Part shown: positions 25,320-34,150 of the stretch, one piece after another
Layout of the letters: the number at the start of each line of letters is the position of its first letter
Numbering within the stretch: position 1 is the stretch's first letter
Assembly (NCBI GenBank): GCA_018829445.1
Contig: JAHJTV010000061.1
Span: 1 to 64,000 of the forward strand
From: a bacterium
Lineage (GTDB): Bacteria > SAR324 > XYD2-FULL-50-16
Length of the DNA: 64,000 nt
Reading direction: 5' to 3'
Program-made: the position numbers and the translations under genes
Notes under the pieces: model-generated
What the model saw: only the letters and a program-made list of their open reading frames with translations
The model's database searches: none
Told to the model about the DNA's origin: nothing

Positions 25320-27290
25320 TTAATCAGGAATGATCTGATGATAATCTCTCTTGAATACTTTCCACTCTCTCGTGTTCTTGTCATAAGTCGAGTTAGTGAA
25401 ACATCTCCAATTTTCATCATCAATAGCCAGATGATCACCACGATAGTAGTAACCTGGATATCGAGTTTCCTTTCTGAAGTCAATATGTCTAGCATGAGCT
25501 TCTGCAGCAACTGTTCTATGATGGTTTTCCCAACATCTTAACAGTTCATGAAGATCTGCAGCAGCTAAATGCACAACATCTTCCTTCAACATTTCCAAGT
25601 ACTTGAAACCTTCTGCCAACATTGTTCCACTGGTCATATAGTAAGTACTTACACCACCTGCGTACTCATCCATAATTTTCTGTAGACGTTGCTGATACAT
25701 GGCTGGTCGGATGTACTCTGGATTGATATCAGGATCAGTTGTATAACCACTGAACTTGGCAAATGTTTCCATGGGCAAGAATACTTCCGCAGCCAGTTCA
25801 TCTGCACTTTCAGCAAATTCAGGCATTGTCGGATTGTCCATGGCATAACGAACCATTTCCTTACCGCAAATACGACCTTCAGCATGTGAACCGGAAGAGA
25901 ACTTGTGACCGGAAGCACCGGCACCATCACCAGATGTGAACAGACCTTTAACAGTCGTCATCCTGTTGTATCCCCAGAAATATTCTGCAGGACCAAAATC
26001 ACCAGGACCACTGACCCAAAGACCGGCACAACCAGCATGTGAACCTAACATGTAAGGCTCAGCAGGCATCAGTTCAGAAGGAACCTTTTCCGGAGCCATG
26101 TTATTAGCAGCCCAAACACCAGCTTGTGAGATAGACATGTCTAAGAAATCTTCCCAAGCTTCTGCTTCCAGATGCTTCATCTGTTTCTTATCCAGTTTTG
26201 CTCCCATTTCCTGAAGAGCAACGTCGGTATGGATTTTGATAGGACCTTTACCGGCTTTCATGTCAATCATCATCATGTGATTACGCATGCAGGTACCGAT
26301 ATTATCAACATACTTGCCATAAAGCTTTTTGCTTTCCTCAGCATGGGTAGCACAATAATCTTCACCCAAAGCGTTGGAAGCTTTTGCTTTAAAGAGCAGA
26401 AACCATGCACCAACAGGTCCGTAACCGTCTTTAAAACGAGCAGGTACGAAACGATTTTCCATCAATACAAGTTCAGCACCAGCTTCAGCACCCATGGCAT
26501 AGTTAGAACCGGAGTTCCATACCGGGAACCAAGCACGACCTTGACCTTCTGCAGTTGCTCTTCCTCTGAAGAAGTTCACGCAACCACCGCAACCAAGCAT
26601 GGCTGTTTTGCATTTGAAGATATACAGTTTATGTTCACGAGCACTGAAACCAACCGCACCGGCAACCTTAGTCGGGTCGTTTTTGTCGTTCAGAACTTTA
26701 ATGATAAAAACACGCTCAAACAGGTTCTGATCAACACCAGTAGCCAGTCTGTTTTGTTCCATGGCTTTCTTACCAGCTTCACCAACAACCACTTTGTAAG
26801 ATTCACCGTTGATCATGATCTGCCATTTCCCAGAATGAACTGGTGTAGCACCTTCACGAAGAGAACCTTTTCCGGCTGCACGGGCTTGATGTCCGTCTAG
26901 GGATACGCCGTCATCACCTTTTTTCCAGACGGGAAGTCCCCAATCTTCGAAAAGATGAATAGAATCATCAACCCAACGACCGAGGTCATAAACCAGGTCT
27001 TCTCTAATAATACCCATTAAGTCATTTCGGACGTATCGTACATAATCGTCCGGGGAATTCTTACCGATATAAGTATTAATAGCGGAAAGACCCATAGCAA
27101 CAGCACCGCTTCTGTCAACAGAAGCCTTGTCAACCATGGTTACTCTCATTTTTTGTGGGCTCGCCCATCGGTTTGCTTCATAAGCAGCACCGCAAGCAGC
27201 CATCCCACCACCGATAATCAGCACGTCTGTCTCGTGGACGACGATTTCCGGCTTTTCAATATGCTCGAAATTATTAACTTTTGGTTCCAT
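25320..27290 (-). CDS. aprA: adenylylsulfate (APS) reductase alpha subunit
   Basis: FAD-containing catalytic subunit that interconverts APS and sulfite plus AMP. The FAD site is ETDVLIIGGGMAACGAAYEA near residue 20. Typical AprA regions include LGCGGCVNFFRGRATAEGQG, GYGPVGAWFLLFKAKA and TSGDGAGASGHKFSSGSHAE. The length of 656 aa is standard. It follows aprB by 67 nt and ends the first module of the island. Confidence 0.97.
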   Translation of the reverse strand: MEPKVNNFEHIEKPEIVVHETDVLIIGGGMAACGAAYEANRWASPQKMRVTMVDKASVDRSGAVAMGLSAINTYIGKNSPDDYVRYVRNDLMGIIREDLVYDLGRWVDDSIHLFEDWGLPVWKKGDDGVSLDGHQARAAGKGSLREGATPVHSGKWQIMINGESYKVVVGEAGKKAMEQNRLATGVDQNLFERVFIIKVLNDKNDPTKVAGAVGFSAREHKLYIFKCKTAMLGCGGCVNFFRGRATAEGQGRAWFPVWNSGSNYAMGAEAGAELVLMENRFVPARFKDGYGPVGAWFLLFKAKASNALGEDYCATHAEESKKLYGKYVDNIGTCMRNHMMMIDMKAGKGPIKIHTDVALQEMGAKLDKKQMKHLEAEAWEDFLDMSISQAGVWAANNMAPEKVPSELMPAEPYMLGSHAGCAGLWVSGPGDFGPAEYFWGYNRMTTVKGLFTSGDGAGASGHKFSSGSHAEGRICGKEMVRYAMDNPTMPEFAESADELAAEVFLPMETFAKFSGYTTDPDINPEYIRPAMYQQRLQKIMDEYAGGVSTYYMTSGTMLAEGFKYLEMLKEDVVHLAAADLHELLRCWENHHRTVAAEAHARHIDFRKETRYPGYYYRGDHLAIDDENWRCFTNSTYDKNTREWKVFKRDYHQIIPD

Positions 27291-27357
27291 TACGCTAACA
27301 CTCCTATAATTTAGGGGTAATGAGGAAAATTAAGCGAAAAAATTGTATTTATTATAA

Positions 27358-27801
27358 TTAACCCGGAACAGAAAGCTTCACACCGTTAAAAATCTGTGTG
27401 TAAAGACCTTGTTCTTTGATTCTTGAAACATCGACTTCTACGGCTTGAACGCCGCCGTCAATATCAGCAGAACCCTCATCAGTTGTTCTGATTGGGAACT
27501 TAAATCGCTTAATCATTCCGTCGCGGAATTTAACCGTCCACATAATAGTATCAGTACCTCTCATCGGGATACAGGAAGCTCCCAGAGGTGCGAAATCAGC
27601 ATAGCATCTAACCTCGATAGCCTGTTGCGGGCAAATTTTTACACAGTTGTAACATTCCCAACACTGCACAGGTTCTTGGTTCCACGCCTTCATCGTTTCC
27701 ATGTTCAGTTTCATCAGGTCATGAGGGCAAATATACATACAAGCCGTCTTATCCTGACCTTTGCAACCGTCACATTTTTCTGTCATTACAAAACTTGGCA
27801 T
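27358..27801 (-). CDS. aprB: APS reductase beta subunit, ferredoxin-like
   Basis: Fe-S subunit that passes electrons between QmoABC and AprA. Two [4Fe-4S] clusters are expected from CDGCKGQDKTACMYICP and CWECYNCVKICP in the first 60 residues. The C-terminal tail that wraps around AprA is present (about residues 65-147). The 147-aa length is usual. It is the first gene of the island, with a strong promoter about 110-140 nt upstream. Confidence 0.97.
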   Translation of the reverse strand: MPSFVMTEKCDGCKGQDKTACMYICPHDLMKLNMETMKAWNQEPVQCWECYNCVKICPQQAIEVRCYADFAPLGASCIPMRGTDTIMWTVKFRDGMIKRFKFPIRTTDEGSADIDGGVQAVEVDVSRIKEQGLYTQIFNGVKLSVPG

Positions 27802-27914
27802 CTAAATATCTCCTAGAAGAAGGTTTAGTTTTGCAAAAAGTTAATAAAAACACTTCTTTAAATAGTTCTTTCTCAATGAATCCAATACAAAAAGATCCAA
27901 AAAAAACAATGATT

Positions 27915-27942
27915 ATTTTACCCGACCAAGCATTCATGTCAA
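27915..27942 (-). promoter_or_regulatory. sigma-70-type promoter for aprBA
   Basis: On the minus strand a perfect TTGACA (27937-27942) and TAAAAT (27915-27920, 5 of 6) are separated by 16 nt. Transcription would start near 27908, giving a leader of about 107 nt before the aprB ATG at 27801. It is the best promoter match in the island. Confidence 0.75.
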
Positions 27943-28043
27943 GAGAAACGGAATGACATAAATCATAAATCCAAGAGCAAATACACTTCGATAATTAAAC
28001 GTTTTGCGAGGAATTCAAAACTGGATTCCACATCTCAAACTTG

Positions 28044-28832
28044 CTACTCTCGCGGGCGAATCGGCCCCTCATTGAAAAGGATAAACTTTAACCATTCAAA
28101 GCCGAATTTTAGCAACTCTTCATCATCCGATTTGATTCTTTCAACCGTATCGTTATTGATATCAAATCGAGTCAAAAAAGTGCTGTTGAACACAAAGCTT
28201 CGAAAAGCGTCGATATCATAACTGGTCATGATAAAAACGTTCATCTTTTGATCCTGGTCATCTTTCAATGCCAAGGATTTCAGCCTTGCGACAATCTCCA
28301 ACCAAGGTTGATTTTGCTCATCGAGTTCTATCACCCCCTGGTTTTTTTTGTACTCCGATACAGTCCAGGTTTCCTTTTCAAAATGCCCCTTACACATATC
28401 CTCTTCAATGATGAAATAGGAATTCTCGCCGGCCTCTTCAGTGGAGCTTTTGGTAGCAACCCCGGTAGGGTAGTTCCGACAAACAACTGGTCTGTTCTCA
28501 TAAATCGTACAACCCTTCTCACCCAAAAAAACACAGCTTTCATCATCTCCCATTTTAAGTTTTAAGAGGGGAAGATCCGTATCTTTAAAATTCTGCAATA
28601 CCGAATAGCGGGCAAGAAACTGATCCGATCGAATGTCCAGCTTTCGTTTTATTCTGACGACATCAAATGGTGTAAGAAGGACATCGATCTGCTTGCAGCA
28701 ATCGTTAAAACAGGAGACGCCCGGATGGCATGAAAATGAAAACTTTTCATCCGGTGCAATCGGTTTTAAACGGAAACGATCACTTGCGGTCCTGATTTGC
28801 TGCAAATCACTTTGACTTTTTGTTTCTTTCAT
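28044..28832 (-). CDS. YkgJ-family cysteine-cluster protein
   Basis: A 262-aa cytosolic protein with the YkgJ/UPF0153 pattern of metal-binding cysteines: CHPGVSCFNDCCKQID near residue 35, then DDESCVFLGEKGCTIYENRP, then VCRNYPTG. The family is annotated as putative zinc- or iron-chelating, with no firm biochemical role. The C-terminal half lacks recognisable motifs. It stands upstream of the apr promoter on the same strand, with a 240-nt gap between, so it is probably a separate unit. Confidence 0.8.
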   Translation of the reverse strand: MKETKSQSDLQQIRTASDRFRLKPIAPDEKFSFSCHPGVSCFNDCCKQIDVLLTPFDVVRIKRKLDIRSDQFLARYSVLQNFKDTDLPLLKLKMGDDESCVFLGEKGCTIYENRPVVCRNYPTGVATKSSTEEAGENSYFIIEEDMCKGHFEKETWTVSEYKKNQGVIELDEQNQPWLEIVARLKSLALKDDQDQKMNVFIMTSYDIDAFRSFVFNSTFLTRFDINNDTVERIKSDDEELLKFGFEWLKFILFNEGPIRPRE

Positions 28833-29237
28833 TAATCTTAGTTTGTCTTAAGGAGTAAAAAACGGCGGTTGTTACCGCTTTGACACTTGTATCTTCTGCC
28901 CTTCCGGGACTGATGTATCAAATCTTATTCGTTTGTCTTACAAGCCCTGGGCACTTAATCTTTTTGTCAATTGAAAAGAAGGCGGTCCCAAGATCCTATT
29001 ACCGAAAATTAACTTCTGACCTGCTTTTAAGAAGGCATCCCGATCGTTCAGATTTCTGTCTTAGTACCGACTCAAGTGCAATTAGCAATTTGTCCAACAA
29101 AGTTCACAGAAACTGTCCGGTAATGCAAATTACCTACCGGAATAAAATTAAATCACCCTTATCAAATTCAGACCATATGCCTTAGAGCCAACCATTTCTT
29201 CTATTTCGGTTTTAAAGTACCATCCTTCTATGCTTTC
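28833..29237. other. intergenic region, little recognisable
   Basis: This 405-nt stretch lies between the YkgJ-family gene and the GTPase gene. On the minus strand a short GCGGT/ACCGC hairpin followed by TTTTTT near 28857-28882 could terminate the GTPase transcript. I see no credible coding frame or RNA gene. Confidence 0.4.
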
Positions 29238-30134
29238 TCAAACAGGTGGCTCCTCAAAACTGCAATTTCCCAGAAGACCTTTCCTAAAATCCAAAAGTAC
29301 CTGATTGCATGTCTTATAGTAATCTACGATTCCCTTATGCTTTTTATAATTTAATCGGTGTCCAATTTGTAGGATTAGTTCTTCAGCATTATGATCCAGA
29401 CAGTCTAGTCGATATCGTTTTTTTAATTCACTTGAATTTCTGCTTATTAAAAAATCAACCAAAAAGGTAGCGACTTTTTCCTTTCCGACAATTTCGTCCT
29501 TAATGGCATGAATGGCGCAAAGCCACATGCCCTGTTGCATGGTGTCGATTCTGGGTGGCATAATTCCGGGTGTATCCAGTAACTCGATATCTTTGTCCAA
29601 CACGATCCACTCCTGATGCCTGGTCACTCCTGGACGATCTCCTGTTTTAGCGGCATTACGTTTTGTAAGTCGATTGATAACAGTTGACTTCCCCGTATTG
29701 GGAATACCAACCACCAGCATTCTGATGGGCGGTGTATTAATTCCCTTATCCTTGTATTTCTGCCATTTATCCTGAAGCAGCCTACGACTCATGGTTGTAA
29801 TTTTCTTGACGGATGAAGGCTTTAATGCATTGATAAAAATCGCAGTCTGTTCAGCTTTTAAAAACCAGGATTCCCATCGTTTACAACTCTCCATATCGGC
29901 CAGATTTGATTTGTTCAATACAATCAATCTCGGTTTATTCTGCGCTATCTCAGAAATGGATGGATTTCCCGAAGCCTGCGGAATGCGGGCATCTCGTATC
30001 TCAACCAAAATATCCACTTTTTTAATTTTCTGCTTAACCTCTCTCAAGGCTTTGGTCATGTGACCAGGGAACCAGTTAATCCTCTCAGAGAGATCATGCT
30101 CCGATTTTATCGTGGTTGATTTATTCTCAGCCAT
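29238..30134 (-). CDS. rbgA: ribosome biogenesis GTPase RbgA/YlqF
   Basis: Circularly permuted GTPase that assists late assembly of the 50S subunit. The start INWFPGHMTKALREVK is diagnostic. Motifs occur in permuted order: G4 NKSNLAD, then G1 GIPNTGKSTVINRL, then G2 DRPGVTRHQE and G3 DTPGIMPP. The C-terminal ANTAR-like helical domain follows. The length of 298 aa is typical. It is a monocistronic housekeeping gene on the minus strand. Confidence 0.93.
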   Translation of the reverse strand: MAENKSTTIKSEHDLSERINWFPGHMTKALREVKQKIKKVDILVEIRDARIPQASGNPSISEIAQNKPRLIVLNKSNLADMESCKRWESWFLKAEQTAIFINALKPSSVKKITTMSRRLLQDKWQKYKDKGINTPPIRMLVVGIPNTGKSTVINRLTKRNAAKTGDRPGVTRHQEWIVLDKDIELLDTPGIMPPRIDTMQQGMWLCAIHAIKDEIVGKEKVATFLVDFLISRNSSELKKRYRLDCLDHNAEELILQIGHRLNYKKHKGIVDYYKTCNQVLLDFRKGLLGNCSFEEPPV

Positions 30135-30621
30135 TATATATGTTTAAATTAGTATAATATTCGTTAGTTTAATGACATTTAAAAGATATACAATCTGGTT
30201 GCTCAGGGAATATTAAATAGCTTTCAATCACCTTAGGTCTGCTTTCTTTATGAATACCTGAATGTAATTGGATCAGATTAACATACCTTACCTGAAATTG
30301 ACGAATAGAATACTAGAATAAAACTTAAAATCCATATTGGTGGAAGTGTAAACCCGTTTGAATTTTGTTAAATACAGGTAAGTCTTTGAATCAACTAATC
30401 CTAAAAAATTCCGTTGATTTATTGTCAGGGGTCATATAACTTAAGAAAATCATATCAATGATTTCTAAAGAACTGCGAGAAAGGAAGATTTTCCTTGGCG
30501 GAAACTGAATTGTTTAATATTTATAGATATTTACTCACTAATAAGTTTGGTTATTTAACAAGCGTGATCTCACATATCCTACCTCAGGAATCACACTTCA
30601 AATTAAAAAGAGAAGATAATT
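30135..30621. other. divergent intergenic region with a 7-bp palindrome
   Basis: 487 nt between rbgA and the Crp/Fnr gene. It contains AAATCAT-ATCA-ATGATTT (30447-30464), a perfect inverted repeat with a 4-nt spacer. That is the symmetry expected of a Crp/Fnr-family operator and could serve autoregulation. A weak TATAAC element lies just upstream at about 30435-30440. No coding frame or RNA gene is seen. Confidence 0.4.
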
Positions 30622-31353
30622 ATGAAAGGCTCACTGGTGAATAAAAAATTCGATCATGAAATCAGGGTTGCAACTTTAAAGACCTTGGAATTGTTTCAGG
30701 ATTTGAGCCATGATTTGCTGCTTGAGCTTTCAAGACTGACAACAATACGAACACTAAAAAAGAACGAGGTGATTTTTGAACAAGGTGACGTGGCAAAGAA
30801 ATTCACCTTTGTTAATAAAGGGATGGTAAAGGTTATCAGGAGTCTAAAACCTGGACAGGAGATGATACTGAGGATTGCAACCGAGGGAGAGTTCTTTGGA
30901 ATTCTTGCCATTTTCAGCGAGCAGACCTACGCTGTTAGGGCCGTAACCGAAGGAGAAGTGACTCTTGTTGAGATCCCAAAAGAGCCTTTTTTCGAGTTTC
31001 TGGATAAGCACCCGGAAATTTACCGCAAGTTTTTAAAACTCAGCAGTCAGAATAGTCAACAGATGATGCGGAAGGTTCCTGAAATGGCTTTAACCCGGAT
31101 AGAATCAAGGGTTGCAAAGATACTACTGAATCTTACAAAAAAAATCGGATACAAAGAGGACGGTTTCTATCAGTTGGACATGCCTCTGACCAGGAAAGAG
31201 ATTGCTGCTATGGCCGGTACCACGACAGAGACGGTGGTAAGGGTTTTGGGGCGGCTCGAAAAAACAGATATCATAGAGATGAACAAGCATCATATTATCC
31301 TGAGAGATCTGGATTACCTGGAATCATTAGTTGATGAAACCGACCATTTATAG
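30622..31353 (+). CDS. Crp/Fnr-family transcriptional regulator
   Basis: DNA-binding regulator with an N-terminal cyclic-nucleotide-like beta barrel (about residues 20-140; VIFEQGD, EGEFFGILAIF) and a C-terminal Crp-type winged helix (LTRKEIAAMAGTTTETVVRVLGRLEK). It lacks the N-terminal cysteine cluster of Fnr and a clear cAMP-site arginine, so the ligand is unknown. In sulfate reducers, relatives such as HcpR control nitrosative stress and sulfur genes. The gene lies 2.8 kb from the apr promoter in the opposite orientation, so a role in the sulfur island is possible but not shown. GAGAAGATAATT precedes the ATG. Confidence 0.88.
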   Translation: MKGSLVNKKFDHEIRVATLKTLELFQDLSHDLLLELSRLTTIRTLKKNEVIFEQGDVAKKFTFVNKGMVKVIRSLKPGQEMILRIATEGEFFGILAIFSEQTYAVRAVTEGEVTLVEIPKEPFFEFLDKHPEIYRKFLKLSSQNSQQMMRKVPEMALTRIESRVAKILLNLTKKIGYKEDGFYQLDMPLTRKEIAAMAGTTTETVVRVLGRLEKTDIIEMNKHHIILRDLDYLESLVDETDHL

Positions 31354-31519
31354 AGCGTAGCGTATTATTTTTAGGTGAAACTACTCTTAAAAAACATTTC
31401 CCCCTCACAACATTCCCAGAATCATGGTATTTGCGTGAACCGTTTTATTCCGCTGATTCCGATGATTTTCCTGTCATACCGTCAAAGCGCTTCTTTAACA
31501 GCTCCTGATTAAAAAATCC

Positions 31520-32260
31520 ATGCCCAAAAAAATAAGGATCGATATTCTGTTATCAGAGTGTGGGTTGGCCCCCAGTCGAGAAAGAGCACAAGCATACATC
31601 ATGGCCGGCAAAGTGATTGTCAACAATCAAAAGATAGAAAAACCGGGGCATAAGGTTCTGGATAACTCTGACATAATAATACTGGGAGAAGACCAGCCTT
31701 ATATCAGTCGCGGAGGATTAAAGCTGGAGAAAGCAATAGGGGCATTTGGGATCAACCCGGAGAACAGAATTGCCATGGATATTGGTGCTTCCACAGGCGG
31801 GTTTACAGACTGTCTTCTCAAGCATCGGGCAAGTTTCGTCTTTGCCGTTGATTCCGGAAATAATCAGCTCGCCTGGGAACTGGCCAGTCATCCAAAAGTA
31901 AAGAATCTGGAAAAAACGAACTTCAGACATCTCACCATGGAAACGATTGGGACTTTTGTTGATTTGATTGTCATTGATGTCAGTTTTATTTCCCTCAAGA
32001 AATTGCTACCGAATAGTTGGAACTTCATGGTAAAGAACGGGAGTCTGATCGCTTTGATAAAACCTCAATTTGAAGCTGGCAGAGCAAACATCCGAAAAGG
32101 AGGGATAGTGGACGATCCTGCCATACATCAGGAGGTTATTCAATCGATAAAGATGTTTGCATCTTCAATCGGATTTGAAGCCCTTCAGATAGCATCCTCA
32201 CCCATTCAAGGCAAAAAAAGCCATAACAAGGAATTTCTGATTCATCTAAAAAAACCTTGA
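31520..32260 (+). CDS. tlyA: TlyA-family rRNA 2'-O-methyltransferase
   Basis: S4 RNA-binding domain (residues 1-60; RIDILLSECGLAPSRERAQ) followed by an FtsJ-type Rossmann methyltransferase (AMDIGASTGGFTDCLL for SAM binding; VDLIVIDVSFISL; LIKPQFEAG). TlyA proteins methylate 16S/23S rRNA, although older annotations call them hemolysin A. The length of 246 aa is normal. It may be cotranscribed with the regulator 166 nt upstream or have its own start. Confidence 0.92.
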   Translation: MPKKIRIDILLSECGLAPSRERAQAYIMAGKVIVNNQKIEKPGHKVLDNSDIIILGEDQPYISRGGLKLEKAIGAFGINPENRIAMDIGASTGGFTDCLLKHRASFVFAVDSGNNQLAWELASHPKVKNLEKTNFRHLTMETIGTFVDLIVIDVSFISLKKLLPNSWNFMVKNGSLIALIKPQFEAGRANIRKGGIVDDPAIHQEVIQSIKMFASSIGFEALQIASSPIQGKKSHNKEFLIHLKKP

Positions 32261-32620
32261 TAATCTTTCCATTGAAATTAAACTGGAGCACAACAGGTAT
32301 CAACCGTTTAACAACAATGCTGAGTCCGCCATGATTGAATCCTTACTGAAAAGTATCACTTTTATAGAATCCTTCGATTGTTTTTGTAAAAACGAATCAC
32401 ACTCTTTCAGCGGGATCAAATCAGTGTCCGAGATTTTTCTTTGGTTTAAGCTTTTGACATCTGGAAGGAAACGGGATTGCCCTTTCAATTTAGAATGTCT
32501 ATCTAGATAATAAGGTACAGGGAATTCTGCCAAAAAATCAGCCCTGGCAGCGCTCCTCTGATAATTAACATTTTGTAAAAACAGGCTGAAGCGATTAGGT
32601 AATTGCCTTTAGGAGATATT
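32261..32620. other. intergenic region before trkA
   Basis: 360 nt with no supported gene. A 77-aa minus-strand frame at 32300-32533 starts with TTG and shows no family features. A TTGACA at about 32455 has no -10 box at proper spacing. The trkA ribosome site AGGAGA is at 32611-32616. Confidence 0.4.
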
Positions 32621-33973
32621 TTGAAGATTGTTGTCGCCGGTGCAGGAGAAGTCGGTTTTAACCTGATTGAGAATCTTAGTCGAGAAGACCTTGATATCTC
32701 AGTGATTGATATCGACGCTGAAGTTCTGGATCGATTAAAGCAGGAGTTTGGTGTCAAAACCGATTATTCCAATATCATTGATAGCCGATACATCAGCCCC
32801 TCCTATCTGAGTGATGCCGACCTTTTTTTGGCGATTACAAACTCAGATGAAACCAACATGATTGCCTGCAAGCTTGCATCGGAGGCGGGAGCTCAAAAAA
32901 CCATATGCCGTATCCGTCAGATTGACCTGAGTGCAACCAACAGACAATTTTCGTTGAAATCTCTAGGGATCGATTGGGTAATTAACCCGGTTTCCCTGGT
33001 AGCAGATGAACTCATCCGTATTGTATTAACCCCAAATATTGTGGATAGTCATGAGTTCCTCAACGGGGATATAATGCTGACTGGGTACCGAATGACCGAA
33101 TACTCCAGAATAATCGGGAGAAAAATTGGGGATCTTGAAAAAAGCATGTCCAAAAGTCAGATTCAGATTGTTATTTTTCAGCGGAAAAATATCTCCTTTA
33201 TCCCTCACAGAGATGATGTCATTAAGTATGGTGATATCATTTATTTTATCTACCGTTCAAAGGATTTTGTAACCTTGAGGAAAGTACTGGGTTATGCACA
33301 AAAGCAGGCAAAAACCAAACGGATTTTTATCAATGGGGGCGGAAACATAGGGTTATGTTTGGCTGAAAGGCTTGAAAAATGGAATCAAGATGTCAAGGTA
33401 ATAGAACAGGATCTTGCCAGAAGCTATCAAATAGCTGAAAAACTTCAAAAATCATTGGTTTTAAACTTTGATGGAACAGATCTGGACCAATTAAAGGCAG
33501 AAGGGATTGAAAATGCTGACTTTTTTATTGCTGTTACTGACAATGAACAGATCAATCTGACCTCAAGTTTACTAGCTTGTGAACAAGGAGTTGAGAGAAC
33601 CATTTGTCTTGTCCAACAACCTGAACTAATCCAGATCATCAGTCAGAATACTCCAATTTCCCTTGGGATAAGCCCCAGGATTATCAGCGCTCGTTATCTG
33701 GTTCAATTTATCCAGGGGACCAATGTGTCTTCCTATTTCTCCCTGGTAAATAGCCAGCTTGAGGTTCTTGAAGTGCACCTGGGTCCACAGGCAAGGTGTT
33801 TAAATGCCGCACTAAGAGAAATAAACCTGCCAGAAAATGTCAGGGTTGGAATAATCAAAAGAAGTAGTGAATATCTGCAGCCGGATGCCAATTCGAAGTT
33901 GAAATCCGGGGATATCATTTTGTTAATTCTTCATCGTTTTGATCGGGGCAAAGCTCTTGAATTCTTCTCATGA
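32621..33973 (+). CDS. trkA: TrkA, Trk potassium uptake NAD-binding regulator
   Basis: Cytosolic regulator that gates TrkH. The start is taken as TTG at 32621 because AGGAGATATT lies immediately before it and the protein then begins LKIVVAGAGEVG, the normal TrkA start. Two RCK modules are present: Rossmann motifs AGAGEVGFNL near residue 6 and FINGGGNIGLCLAERL near 230, each followed by a TrkA_C region. The length of 450 aa is typical. trkH follows after 177 nt on the same strand. Confidence 0.94.
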   Translation: MKIVVAGAGEVGFNLIENLSREDLDISVIDIDAEVLDRLKQEFGVKTDYSNIIDSRYISPSYLSDADLFLAITNSDETNMIACKLASEAGAQKTICRIRQIDLSATNRQFSLKSLGIDWVINPVSLVADELIRIVLTPNIVDSHEFLNGDIMLTGYRMTEYSRIIGRKIGDLEKSMSKSQIQIVIFQRKNISFIPHRDDVIKYGDIIYFIYRSKDFVTLRKVLGYAQKQAKTKRIFINGGGNIGLCLAERLEKWNQDVKVIEQDLARSYQIAEKLQKSLVLNFDGTDLDQLKAEGIENADFFIAVTDNEQINLTSSLLACEQGVERTICLVQQPELIQIISQNTPISLGISPRIISARYLVQFIQGTNVSSYFSLVNSQLEVLEVHLGPQARCLNAALREINLPENVRVGIIKRSSEYLQPDANSKLKSGDIILLILHRFDRGKALEFFS

Positions 33974-34150
33974 TCATTTATAGTACTCTGATTTAGGTTT
34001 TTCTTGGTATGAAATCTCGAATTATACAAAAAGAATGTACCCCATATTCAAGCCTCATTTACGCTTGTTTACACTCATTAAATTTCAATAGTTGTATCAG
34101 GTTAGACCAGATCCAAAAATCCTGATCAACCCTTTAATTTTAAGATATCA

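Noticed and set aside
26172..26900. A 242-aa plus-strand frame antisense to aprA
   Set aside because: Long, but fully inside a highly conserved gene on the other strand; no signs of an independent gene.
28880..29185. A 101-aa plus-strand open frame in the gap before rbgA
   Set aside because: Its composition looks random, there is no ribosome site, and it matches nothing I recognise.
32300..32533. A 77-aa minus-strand open frame between tlyA and trkA
   Set aside because: It begins at TTG, has no ribosome site and shows no family features; the region is better read as a leader.
32603..32620. Upstream TTG start for trkA at 32603
   Set aside because: The ribosome site AGGAGA sits after it, immediately before the TTG at 32621, and the family N-terminus begins there.
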